Source of the DNA: Candidatus Methanophagales archaeon
GTDB taxonomy: Archaea > Halobacteriota > Syntropharchaeia > Alkanophagales > Methanospirareceae
Reading direction: 5' to 3'
Length of the DNA stretch: 6,246 nucleotides
Assembly: GCA_030668065.1 (NCBI GenBank)
Contig: DAOUUS010000097.1
Coordinates: 1 to 6,246, forward strand
In this document: positions 1 through 5,734 of the stretch, one piece after another
Layout of the letters: every line of letters begins with the position of its first letter
Numbering within the stretch: position 1 is the stretch's first letter
Translations under genes and position numbers: made by a program
Notes under the pieces: generated by a model
Database searches by the model: none
What the model saw: only the letters and a program-made list of their open reading frames with translations
Told to the model about the DNA's origin: nothing

Positions 1-1
1 G

Positions 2-232
2 AATAAAGGTGTTGCTGCTGTGATATATGGTAAGGAGATGTCGCATTTCGCTACCCAGAAGTTCCGGGAATATGGTATTCCCGCTTTTTCTACCAAAGAG
101 CTACCGCTACTATCTTCGGCATGGACGGATTTCGCGTTCGTGGACCCGCATGTGCTGAACTACAAGATAGCCATGTGGCGGAGCGCGAGAAAGAGGGATA
201 GTGATACGATAGAGCGATTTGTATTTGTCTAA
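2..232 (+). CDS. C-terminal end of a truncated gene, possibly DUF460 family
   Basis: The frame is open from the first bases of the window and ends at TAA 230-232, so this is the last 76 codons of a gene whose start lies to the left. The GTG at 20 is only an internal valine. The fragment reads VAAVIYGKEMSHFATQKF near its start, then a GIPAF strand, a DFAFVDPHVLNYKIAMWRSA segment and a charged tail. The pattern 'AVI...EMSH...GIP...VD...W' resembles my recollection of the C-terminus of archaeal DUF460 proteins (predicted RNase H-fold nucleases of unknown role). That assignment is recall only and could be wrong. The gene converges on the secreted PHP hydrolase gene, with 72 bp between the two stops and no strong terminator. 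Coding status is fairly secure; identity is not. Confidence 0.5.
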   Translation, partial: NKGVAAVIYGKEMSHFATQKFREYGIPAFSTKELPLLSSAWTDFAFVDPHVLNYKIAMWRSARKRDSDTIERFVFV

Positions 233-304
233 TTCACGAATAATAACCGTGCATTTACGTTTTACTAATCTGAAAAAGGTGATACCCAGTTTTAGTCGTC
301 TATC

Positions 305-2563
305 TTATTCTGCCAATCGTATCGCCGGTATCCAGTTGCTGTAAGTGCGCCCATTCGCATCCACGAACGAGGTGCAAGTGATCGTTCCGCCGGTTACTTC
401 TTTACTGGCTGCGTGTAATATTTGCGGATTAGAACCTGTGACGATTGTGTAGTTATACGTGTGCCCCGTGAATAAAGTTACCGAAGGTGTGATGGTTATG
501 TTATCAGCAGGGTAGCCGGTCCAGGTGCCGTTTGCTATTGAAGTGCTATTTTCGTATAGTTTTATAGACTTTGTGTGGCCGCCGGTGCCGGTACAGGGGT
601 AGGTGTATAGTTTGCTGACGGTGATATTTTGTGAAGGTATGATTGTGCCTTTATGCGTGCCCGCAATGCTTGGGTAGGGCTTGCCTGACTCGTCCGTATC
701 GAAAACTGCCACAGACGGAGTACTGTCTGCAAGAACATCCACCCAGACCGGATTCGTGTAACAACGGTATTCTTTGCCGTTCGTTGTGTTTGTGTATGCC
801 TCCACACGGTAATAGCATGATTCGTTAGGTGATACCGTAAACTCATACTCATCGCAAAGAGCGTTTTTTACCATTGCTGATGGCTGTATTACCATGAAAA
901 TGTTCTCCGCTGTTCCATTAATCACACCTTTCTTCACAACGATATTGTTGATACCGCTGAATTCGGGTGTGCTGTTCCACTGTATGCGAATTATAGCATT
1001 GGTTCCTTTAGTTACGCTAACGTTATTCCCGACCATCGCCCCGTTTATGTCGAATATCACTACCGGGCCATCGGTCATTACGGAATTGCCGTTACGGAGT
1101 GCGTCAACGATTTCGGCTCGTGGTGGTAAACTACACGGTGAATAGCCCGATACATACACGTAAGTTTTAACTTTGCCTGCAATTGTATTGAAATCGCCAT
1201 GTGCATCCGTACCGCCTTCTACATAGACATGCCTTCCGCGTAAGAGGAGTTCATTCCACTTCGCCAGACCATCCGGTAAATGCGTGGGTCTATCAGAGCC
1301 ATAGTTCCAGATTTGTAAGCCTGTAAATGGCAGATCATATTCTTCCGCTCGCCAGGGATCACGAAAAGGGTCGTCATAAAACGGATGTGCAAAATATGTG
1401 ACTCCGCCCTGGCTGTTTGCAATAGCTATCGCTTCTGCAGGCGTATAATCAGAACCAGTGCCATCTTCCCATTCGCCGCCGGGAATAAAATCAGCACCAT
1501 AAACTAAGAGGTGGTTGTATTGGTATAGCGATGAGATTGGTTCTGTTCCGGGTAAATAACAAGAGACTTCTTCTCCTTGTAGTATCCTGAAGAAGCCATC
1601 AGAATGCGCATCACAGTCAGCAGTCTCAATAGCCCACTTAGCAGGGTACAAATCAAACGAATGGTCGGTAACTATCATCCAATCCAAACCCATTGCAGTA
1701 TTAGCAGCCCTTGTTGCATAAATTGGTGCCCCGTATTCGTACACATTGCTTGTGTAATTGGTATGTAGATGCGTGTCGCCACAGTACCAATCTATTACTT
1801 TAGGTATATCGTCCTGAGCTATTCGTACATTTAAGGGTCCTTCCCAATTATCTGACGACCAATGTAGGTCGAATTTGATTTTTAAAGATATTGCACCGTC
1901 AACCTGAGCAAATAAAGTCTTGTTTATGTTAAACAAATAGAAAAAGGGTATGTTGCTACGGTCTATCGTTTGCGGCGCATCCCAATTTGTGGATGCGACA
2001 AAGCTATCACCGTTATTGTGGTCATAAACATAAATGTTGTTTATGTCGGCATAAGTAGCCCAGTCGTCAGCCACAGCCAGAATCGGGATATACACTTCCG
2101 ATTTTTCTATTCGCCATGGTACGTCTAATATATAACCTTCAGAAGGTGAGTACACCATCGGTATTACAATTTGGCTCTCTGAAGTGACTACATAACCCTC
2201 GCTGTTATTGTTATATTCTAAAACAGTATCGTCACCCGCCAGTTGTGTATAGACCTTGTAGGTCCCAGAATCTAAAGGTATTGAAGTATCACCAAAAAAG
2301 GTTTCATTCAACTCGAAACAGGTTAGTTCCGCATCATCTTCGACTTTAACTACTCTTATAGTCATAGATGTGAATTCCGTTGGTTCTTCGGACTTCGTGG
2401 TTGCAATACCATATGACGGTTTTTCTAATTGTGTGGCTATCTCTAATTGGTCTGTAAACTGAGTAAAATCCAGCGTAATGCTGCTCGCAGCTTCTGCATT
2501 TACTGAGGGTGTCACCAAAAATAAAACCAATACGACTAAGCAAGGTACTAATAAGTTCTTCAT
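305..2563 (-). CDS. Secreted PHP-domain metallohydrolase, CehA/McbA-like, with C-terminal surface domain
   Basis: This is a 752-residue exported protein. Residues 1-23 form a Sec signal peptide (short K-containing n-region, LVPCLVVLVLFLV core, probable cut after VNA). Residues 24-255 are beta-rich and unassigned. The PHP (polymerase and histidinol phosphatase) fold runs from about 258 to 505, with metal-ligand motifs DTHLHT (263-268), TDH (299-301), GEE (330-332), H351, AHP (392-394) and GTDAH (451-455); the full set argues for an active multi-metal phosphoesterase or hydrolase. The family resemblance is to CehA/McbA metallohydrolases; the substrate is unknown. Residues about 640-752 form a separate domain with YPCTGTGGHT and a WIPAIRL ending, which I recall from surface proteins of methanogens and ANME archaea. 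Fourteen N-x-S/T sequons fit an S-layer-side glycoprotein. There is no C-terminal anchor. The start is fixed by AGGAGG at 2569-2574, five bases before ATG, and by a TAATG overlap with the upstream membrane gene. Confidence 0.88.
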   Translation of the reverse strand: MKNLLVPCLVVLVLFLVTPSVNAEAASSITLDFTQFTDQLEIATQLEKPSYGIATTKSEEPTEFTSMTIRVVKVEDDAELTCFELNETFFGDTSIPLDSGTYKVYTQLAGDDTVLEYNNNSEGYVVTSESQIVIPMVYSPSEGYILDVPWRIEKSEVYIPILAVADDWATYADINNIYVYDHNNGDSFVASTNWDAPQTIDRSNIPFFYLFNINKTLFAQVDGAISLKIKFDLHWSSDNWEGPLNVRIAQDDIPKVIDWYCGDTHLHTNYTSNVYEYGAPIYATRAANTAMGLDWMIVTDHSFDLYPAKWAIETADCDAHSDGFFRILQGEEVSCYLPGTEPISSLYQYNHLLVYGADFIPGGEWEDGTGSDYTPAEAIAIANSQGGVTYFAHPFYDDPFRDPWRAEEYDLPFTGLQIWNYGSDRPTHLPDGLAKWNELLLRGRHVYVEGGTDAHGDFNTIAGKVKTYVYVSGYSPCSLPPRAEIVDALRNGNSVMTDGPVVIFDINGAMVGNNVSVTKGTNAIIRIQWNSTPEFSGINNIVVKKGVINGTAENIFMVIQPSAMVKNALCDEYEFTVSPNESCYYRVEAYTNTTNGKEYRCYTNPVWVDVLADSTPSVAVFDTDESGKPYPSIAGTHKGTIIPSQNITVSKLYTYPCTGTGGHTKSIKLYENSTSIANGTWTGYPADNITITPSVTLFTGHTYNYTIVTGSNPQILHAASKEVTGGTITCTSFVDANGRTYSNWIPAIRLAE

Positions 2564-2814
2564 TATTTCCTCCTGCTCACTAAATAACCCACTATTGCGC
2601 CGATCAAAGCATAGAATGTAACTACGGCGAGGAACTCAAAAAGGTGAGATAAAAATAGCAATCCTGCACCAAATATAGAGAACGAAAGCACTACGGGAAT
2701 TGAAATAAAACTAATATCGCCTGTCACGTATGTGACAAGCGTACCGATCACTCCAACCAGCCCACCCACAAGTGCTCCTTTTTCCCACAGTTCAAGATTT
2801 TTACGGGTTTTCAT
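2563..2814 (-). CDS. Small membrane protein, three predicted helices, coupled to the PHP gene
   Basis: An 83-residue protein I cannot assign to a family. Hydrophobic, Gly/Val-rich stretches at about residues 13-32, 37-58 and 61-80 suggest three membrane helices, flanked by a basic N-terminus (MKTRKNLELWEK) and a basic end (SRRK). The stop overlaps the ATG of the PHP hydrolase gene by one base (TAATG), and the Shine-Dalgarno of the next gene lies within its last codons. The two proteins are therefore very likely translated in a coupled way from one message. A membrane tether, export helper or sensor for the secreted hydrolase is a reasonable guess, but nothing in the sequence shows it. The start at 2814 has no Shine-Dalgarno in front of it, so the message may be leaderless or have a structured leader. 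No in-frame alternative is clearly better. Confidence 0.72.
   Translation of the reverse strand: MKTRKNLELWEKGALVGGLVGVIGTLVTYVTGDISFISIPVVLSFSIFGAGLLFLSHLFEFLAVVTFYALIGAIVGYLVSRRK
2569..2574 (-). promoter_or_regulatory. Ribosome binding site of the PHP gene
   Basis: AGGAGG, five bases before the ATG at 2563, embedded in the last Arg-Arg codons of the 83-residue membrane protein gene. It is one of the two strong Shine-Dalgarno sites I noticed in front of predicted starts here, and it fixes the PHP start. Confidence 0.85.
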
Positions 2815-2881
2815 TGTATATATTGCCTATTATTTCGTTGGTAAAGCTTTCTTTTTTAAAAGAAAGGGTTTTCATTGTATA
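2805..2881. repeat. 16-bp direct repeat around the membrane-gene start
   Basis: GGGTTTTCATTGTATA occurs exactly at 2805-2820 and again at 2866-2881, 61 bp apart. Read on the minus strand, each copy is TATACAATGAAAACCC, so the start codon context of the 83-residue gene is present twice, and the upstream copy lies in a different frame. The upstream ATG (2875) would give only a 24-codon frame (stop TAA 2801-2803) that overlaps the real start. This looks like a small local duplication; a role as a leader peptide is possible but unsupported. Confidence 0.8.
2847..2866. repeat. Perfect A/T-rich palindrome
   Basis: CTTTCTTTT at 2847-2855 and AAAAGAAAG at 2858-2866 are perfect inverted copies separated by TT, directly next to a shorter AAAGCTTT palindrome at 2843-2850. 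It sits between the two 16-bp direct repeat copies, upstream of the membrane/PHP operon. It could be a regulator-binding site or a hairpin in the leader. On the minus strand the run after the hairpin is not T-rich, so a terminator is unlikely. Confidence 0.6.
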
Positions 2882-2892
2882 AATAAACTATA
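2876..2892 (-). promoter_or_regulatory. Possible TATA element for the membrane/PHP operon
   Basis: The minus strand reads TATAGTTTATTTATACA here, an A/T-rich archaeal TATA-like stretch about 60-80 bases upstream of the 83-residue gene. Transcription starting about 25 bases downstream would leave a short leader beginning at or within the palindrome at 2847-2866. This rests on base composition only; no BRE is convincing. Confidence 0.25.
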
Positions 2893-2935
2893 ACAGGTTT
2901 AGCGAATATGTGCCATCCATGTTTTTAGACTATCT

Positions 2936-2973
2936 GCGAGATGCCTTTCTCGAATGAATTCTATGGCATCCGC
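2936..2973. other. Inverted repeat downstream of the HEPN gene
   Basis: GCG-A-GATGCC (2936-2945) pairs with GGCATC-CGC (2965-2973): nine base pairs with one bulged A and a 19-base loop. It starts 25 bases after the HEPN stop on the minus strand. No T-run follows, so it may be an mRNA 3'-end structure and not a classical terminator. Confidence 0.35.
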
Positions 2974-2997
2974 TGAAGGTTTATGGTTTAGGAATTA

Positions 2998-4341
2998 CTA
3001 TGAGGCTTGCTGTACCCGATTTTGTTTCATCTGGTCCCTTATCTTCAATGATTTTTTGTCACCTTGTTCTTCAAGCCAATCCAGTACTTTTTCACGTTCT
3101 TTATAAGATTCTATAGCTTTAATAAATTTGTCATGTTTCCTCAATCCTTCTTTTCGCACTATCTCAAGGGAATAACGTAATGTTTCAATCGCCACTTGCT
3201 TCATAATAAGATATTCATGATGACTCGCGATTCCCATTTCACTACCATGAACGATTTTCGACCTCAGCTCATAAATCAACAGAACTTTGACAGGATCTGT
3301 GAATGGCTTCTCAACGTGAAAATTTAACAAAAGCATACGATATGCCAATGTCTTCCCTTTCTCCTCATCTGAGATTGTTGTCAATATTGCTTCTAATGCC
3401 GTTGATAAATAGATGATTTTTATATCCGGGTTTTCTTCTTCAATACTTCGTCCAATCCATGCTAAAGCCCATCTAAATCGCTTTCTGAGTTTTAGAGGAG
3501 GTTTTTCTTCTTCTAATATCCATGGGACGCTACTAAGAAACTCATTTATGCTTTCTTCCAGATCTTCAGTGATATCTGTAGGAAACGGTTTATATCCTCT
3601 TTTCCACAGGACACCAACAGACGAAGGAGTATCTTTTTTCCTGTAACAGATAATTTCATCTTGCTTGAAGAGCGTACTCTTATCAGATGTTAAAGTGTTT
3701 GTTGAAATCGAAACTTGTAAAATCCGAATGACAAAATCAGCTTTTCTTCTTGCGCGGTCACAAACTAATTTTGGATTATTGCCTTTTTCTGGAATGATGG
3801 CCATGGTTTTGTTTACAATGTCTTCAAATATTATTGTGTTTTTTCGTATCCCCCACTCTTCGAGGGCAATCTCGTCAAATTTCTTTACAACAACATCACC
3901 TATCTCAATCTCAGAATCCTTCGCGTCTAAATACAAGATTGGGACCAAAACTTCATACTCCTCTAAAGGTCTCAATATATCCGATAAAAACGCATTGATT
4001 TTCCCGTTTAGTTTACCTGTGTTTTTGTAAACAGAATATCCCGATATTATTTCACAGGTAAAATGCCAAAGAGCGTTTTCTAATTCACTTTCTTTTAAGT
4101 ATTCTAGAGCTGGTTCACTTCTCAATTCATTGAGTACATCGAGGTAAAGCCTATAATATTCGCCATATAAAACGAAAGAATCTCCTTTAGACCTGTCAAT
4201 GTCAATATCGTCCGGTACATAGTCCCTCATATAGCATCTAAAATCGCTCTTAATATCGAACTCATCTTTTGGGTATTCTAACGTGAGTTTTCTACAAAAC
4301 TTGCGGATTAAATTGCGTGTATTCGTACTTATCTCATTCAT
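2998..4341 (-). CDS. Apea-like HEPN domain protein, putative ribonuclease of defence or toxin type
   Basis: A 447-residue cytoplasmic protein with no signal peptide or membrane helix. Residues about 285-395 form an alpha-helical HEPN domain: a helix with IIYLSTALEAIL (309-320), the AYRMLLLN helix (333-340), then YELRSKIVHGSE with R360 and H365 in the R-x4-H arrangement that HEPN RNases use as catalytic residues. The 'TALEAIL...YR...L...RSKIVHG' layout matches my memory of the Apea-like HEPN family (PF18739), whose ApeA member is an anti-phage abortive-infection nuclease. The long N-terminal part (1-280) has mixed helices and strands (a VLVPILYL strand near 131-138) and is unassigned; in ApeA-type proteins the N-terminal region is thought to sense or regulate. 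The C-terminus (400-447) is highly charged. No MNT or other known antitoxin gene is adjacent; the 52-residue gene lies 50 bp upstream. No Shine-Dalgarno precedes ATG 4341, but the 26 bases before it are A/T-rich, which suits a leaderless start. Confidence 0.8.
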   Translation of the reverse strand: MNEISTNTRNLIRKFCRKLTLEYPKDEFDIKSDFRCYMRDYVPDDIDIDRSKGDSFVLYGEYYRLYLDVLNELRSEPALEYLKESELENALWHFTCEIISGYSVYKNTGKLNGKINAFLSDILRPLEEYEVLVPILYLDAKDSEIEIGDVVVKKFDEIALEEWGIRKNTIIFEDIVNKTMAIIPEKGNNPKLVCDRARRKADFVIRILQVSISTNTLTSDKSTLFKQDEIICYRKKDTPSSVGVLWKRGYKPFPTDITEDLEESINEFLSSVPWILEEEKPPLKLRKRFRWALAWIGRSIEEENPDIKIIYLSTALEAILTTISDEEKGKTLAYRMLLLNFHVEKPFTDPVKVLLIYELRSKIVHGSEMGIASHHEYLIMKQVAIETLRYSLEIVRKEGLRKHDKFIKAIESYKEREKVLDWLEEQGDKKSLKIRDQMKQNRVQQAS

Positions 4342-4367
4342 TGTTCAAATTTAATTATATTTCAGAA
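4342..4367 (-). promoter_or_regulatory. A/T-rich leader, possible own promoter of the HEPN gene
   Basis: Directly before the HEPN ATG the minus strand contains GAAATATAATTAAATTTG and lacks any purine-rich Shine-Dalgarno. The spacing would suit a TATA box about 20-26 bases before a leaderless start. The HEPN gene may therefore be transcribed alone, independently of the 52-residue gene upstream. Confidence 0.3.
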
Positions 4368-4391
4368 CTAAATATTATGTTTCATAAGATG

Positions 4392-4550
4392 TTATATACC
4401 CCGCAATAAATTGCAGATATCATTACCCACAAGGCATTTTGCTTTCTGGATCTCATCGAGCTTTTTTAGAAGTTCTTTATTCTTTTCCACGCTCATATCC
4501 ATTATTTCCCCAATTTCTTCAAGCTCTTTTGTTTTCTCTTCCTCATACAT
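4392..4550 (-). CDS. Small charged helical protein upstream of the HEPN gene
   Basis: A 52-residue protein starting MYEEEKTKELEEIGEIMDM. It is dominated by Glu and Lys with heptad-like spacing of Leu, Ile and Met over residues 10-37, so a coiled coil or amphipathic helix is likely; a short end with two cysteines (CLVGNDICNLL) follows. The open frame extends eight codons further, to ATG 4574, but GGAGG at 4560-4564 lies nine bases before ATG 4550, which makes 4550 the better start. It lies 50 bp upstream of the HEPN nuclease gene in the same direction. A small antitoxin, regulator or partner of the HEPN protein is conceivable but purely positional. No family recognised. Confidence 0.55.
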   Translation of the reverse strand: MYEEEKTKELEEIGEIMDMSVEKNKELLKKLDEIQKAKCLVGNDICNLLRGI

Positions 4551-4554
4551 TTTA

Positions 4555-4662
4555 TCATCCCTCCTTCTTCGCATACCTTCGTATCCATTCTATCACGCCT
4601 TTCAAATCCAAATCATTTTCAGGGTTTTAATTTCATCTTGATTATCTAAAAAGACACTTGTT
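4555..4662 (-). pseudogene. Possible gene-tail remnant between the intron end and the 52-residue gene
   Basis: The minus strand reads FLTSVFLDNQDEIKTL in one frame to about 4630, then ENDLDLKGVIEWIRRYAKKEG followed by TGA (4555-4557) in another. A single missing base near the CCCTGAAAATG at 4619-4629 would join them into one natural-looking charged C-terminus that ends in the Shine-Dalgarno of the next gene. I read this as the 3' remnant of a gene whose upstream part is missing or interrupted where the intron fragment begins. No family can be named from so few residues, and chance cannot be excluded. Confidence 0.25.
4560..4564 (-). promoter_or_regulatory. Shine-Dalgarno deciding the start of the 52-residue gene
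   Basis: GGAGG within AGAAGGAGGGATGATAAA, nine bases before ATG 4550. It overlaps the last codons of the short gene-tail remnant upstream (stop TGA 4555-4557), an arrangement typical of consecutive operon genes. Confidence 0.6.
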
Positions 4663-4677
4663 AAGAACCCACCCAGC

Positions 4678-4870
4678 AGAGTATGAAGTGGTTTCAACCG
4701 CCGTTCCCACATCGAACCGTACGTATGGATCTCACGTATACGGCTCTCCTTTGGCGTTACCCCAATGTAAGGAATAACTCCCACACAACCTCCAACAGAT
4801 TGCTTCGAGGTCCAAACCATTTCGGCAATCCGCGTGGCGTCTTTCGCATGAAATTACCTTCGCCTGTTCC
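4678..4870 (-). ncRNA. Group II intron 3' fragment (domains V and VI) without a reverse transcriptase
   Basis: Domain V is at 4714-4746 on the minus strand. It begins GAGCCGUAUACG and ends UACGUACGGUUC, giving the diagnostic lower helix GAGCCGUA/UACGGUUC, the AGC catalytic triad (4743-4745), a GAGA-type loop and the two-base CG bulge. The upper stem has one C-A mismatch. A domain VI-like hairpin follows at 4681-4713 (GUGG...CCAC with a GGUUGAAACC tip), so the 3' splice site should be near 4678-4682. About 120 bases upstream (to about 4870) look like structured RNA (GCGAAAGACGCC, GGGGUAACGCC) and carry no convincing protein. No reverse transcriptase and no 5' GUGYG end were found between here and the neighbouring gene, so this is a remnant or a heavily deleted intron. 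Its upstream limit is approximate. Confidence 0.72.
4714..4746 (-). other. Domain V of the second group II intron
   Basis: A 33-nt hairpin with a fully paired lower helix (GAGCCGUA with UACGGUUC, G-U at the third pair), AGC triad at 4743-4745 and a CG bulge. It is clearly a different lineage from the domain V at 5777-5809. Confidence 0.78.
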
Positions 4871-5032
4871 TACTTGATCGGTGCATCTATCTCACAAACT
4901 TTTAGAAAATTTGGGTCACAATGCTTCGCTGCCAACTCTAAGCAGACATGCTAAGTCACTGGCTGATTATGCTACGAGGCTCAAGAGAAAAAAAAACAAA
5001 ACCTTCGCAGATAACTCAGTTTTTTGATTGGA
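4871..5032. other. Spacer without a recognised gene
   Basis: Between the intron fragment and the stop of the PGF-CTERM gene I see only the T-tract terminator and a 48-codon plus-strand open frame (GTG 4881 to TGA 5025-5027; it contains SRHAKSLADYATRLKRKKNK). That frame has no Shine-Dalgarno and no family I recognise. It may be a shadow of intron RNA or a relic of another element. Confidence 0.4.
4987..5003 (-). terminator. T-tract terminator after the PGF-CTERM gene
   Basis: On the minus strand GGTTTTGTTTTTTTTTC lies 29-46 bases after the TAA of the PGF-CTERM gene. The nine-T run fits archaeal intrinsic termination, which depends on U-tracts with little need for a hairpin. Confidence 0.55.
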
Positions 5033-5623
5033 TTATCTTCTCCTTCGCACGAGATAAGCAACCACTAACAGACCTGCAATAGCAAACACGGATTCAAAAC
5101 CGGGCGAGTGCGTATAATCGTACGGTTCTATGCTTTTTGGTGTTGGCCTTGCTGTTGGCTTTGTCGTGGTAGGCCTTGCTGTTGGCTTTGCTGTTGGCTC
5201 TGTCGTTGGCATTGTCTCTGCTAACAAAGCGTGGTATTGCTCGCGTAAATCGGTTGGCTTTGCCGTTGTTTTCATTTCTTCTACTACATTACTCACTTCC
5301 CCTGTCGTTTCCCTTGTGCCCCCCAGTTCTGTACATGTAGCATGTTTTATGTTACTGCAGTCTTTCGCCAAGATCCTTCCACCACATACCGTTCCGTCCG
5401 CCGAAATACCTAACAGACATATAGCACCATCCAATCGATCAAAGTCACAACTGCACGTCACTAACTCGGCATCCGGCAATCCGATGTTTTTGGTCAGCGG
5501 AAAGCAGCGAATATCACCAGTCTCTGGATTTCTTGTATCCCAAACTCGCCACTCACTGAACGTGGTGCCAAGACTCTCATGTATTTCAGCTCCGGATCTT
5601 TCCCCTTCTTGCCGCAAAGCCAT
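5033..5623 (-). CDS. PGF-CTERM surface protein, Cys-rich domain plus Thr/Pro linker (C-terminal part of a frameshifted gene)
   Basis: A 196-codon open frame from ATG 5623 to TAA 5033-5035. Residues 22-100 (from FSEWRVWDT) form a small domain with seven cysteines (C40, 57, 59, 69, 80, 89, 97), typical of a disulfide-rich extracytoplasmic module. Residues 138-163 are a low-complexity PT-repeat linker (TTEPTAKPTARPTTTKPT), probably O-glycosylated. Residues 173-196 are a PGF-CTERM signal: SPGF, a hydrophobic helix (ESVFAIAGLLVVAYLV) and four arginines. This is the recognition tag of archaeosortase A, which removes the helix and attaches the protein to lipid. Such proteins must be exported, yet this frame has no signal peptide; one is encoded just upstream in the other frame (5494-5730). 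I therefore take ATG 5623 as an artefactual start within a longer gene. Function beyond surface display is unknown. Confidence 0.75.
   Translation of the reverse strand: MALRQEGERSGAEIHESLGTTFSEWRVWDTRNPETGDIRCFPLTKNIGLPDAELVTCSCDFDRLDGAICLLGISADGTVCGGRILAKDCSNIKHATCTELGGTRETTGEVSNVVEEMKTTAKPTDLREQYHALLAETMPTTEPTAKPTARPTTTKPTARPTPKSIEPYDYTHSPGFESVFAIAGLLVVAYLVRRRR
5145..5190 (-). repeat. 19-bp direct repeat encoding the Thr/Pro linker
   Basis: GGCCTTGCTGTTGGCTTTG occurs exactly at 5145-5163 and 5172-5190, 27 bp (nine codons) apart, with degenerate copies of its GCTGTTGGC core on to 5215. The repeat is in phase with the KPTARPT reading, so it can expand or contract without breaking the frame. 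Confidence 0.85.
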
Positions 5624-5730
5624 TCAACTTTTTCTAACGCAACAGCAGGCACTACCATCAGCGAGAAGATTAACGGAATCACGAATGTAGCAGCTACCAA
5701 ACTTTTTGTCGAGTAGAGCCCATAGCACAC
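5494..5730 (-). pseudogene. N-terminal part of the PGF-CTERM protein: signal peptide in a shifted frame
   Basis: From GTG 5730 this frame reads a signal peptide: STKSLVAATFVIPLIFSLMV, then VPAVA with a probable cut before LEKVEW. It continues WLCGKKGKDPELKYMRVLAP and then runs off to a stop at 5494-5496 without a sensible domain. It overlaps the PGF-CTERM frame by 130 bases. A net loss of one base between about 5560 and 5623 (the GGGG at 5602-5605 is one candidate) would give signal peptide + eight-cysteine domain + Thr/Pro linker + PGF-CTERM, a complete exported protein. TTG 5700 is an alternative start. The frame stays open leftward in coding terms to ATG 6228, but that part (5735 and above) is group II intron RNA, so a 244-residue protein called from 6228 would be spurious. 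Mutation, sequencing error or programmed shifting cannot be told apart here. Confidence 0.55.
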
Positions 5731-5734
5731 CTTT

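Noticed and set aside
233..304. Possible bidirectional terminator between the convergent genes
   Set aside because: Only a T5 run on the minus strand (273-277) and a short TTTT on the plus strand; no convincing hairpin.
562..1422. Short open frames on both strands inside the PHP gene
   Set aside because: They overlap the well-supported 752-residue frame with its catalytic motifs and lack ribosome binding sites.
3413..4030. Plus-strand open frames of 77 and 121 codons
   Set aside because: Antisense to the HEPN gene, with Ser/Phe-rich shadow composition and no start signal.
4602..4877. Overlapping small open frames on both strands (72 codons minus, 64 codons plus)
   Set aside because: Both run through domain V and VI of the second intron; the RNA signature explains the sequence better. 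Only the last residues of the minus frame, past the intron end, are considered possibly coding.
4881..5027. 48-codon plus-strand frame containing SRHAKSLADYATRLKRKKNK
   Set aside because: It looks somewhat protein-like, but has only a GTG start, no Shine-Dalgarno and no recognised family; it is in the same frame as the antisense shadow of the intron, so it is more likely a shadow or relic.
5139..5215. Repeats suggestive of a CRISPR or minisatellite
   Set aside because: Units are in-phase codons of a Thr/Pro linker, without unique spacers of constant length.
5130..5690. 186-codon plus-strand open frame
   Set aside because: It is the antisense shadow of the PT-repeat and Cys-rich coding region; its Val/Gly-rich start mirrors the Thr/Pro linker codons, and the minus-strand reading ends in a clear PGF-CTERM signal.
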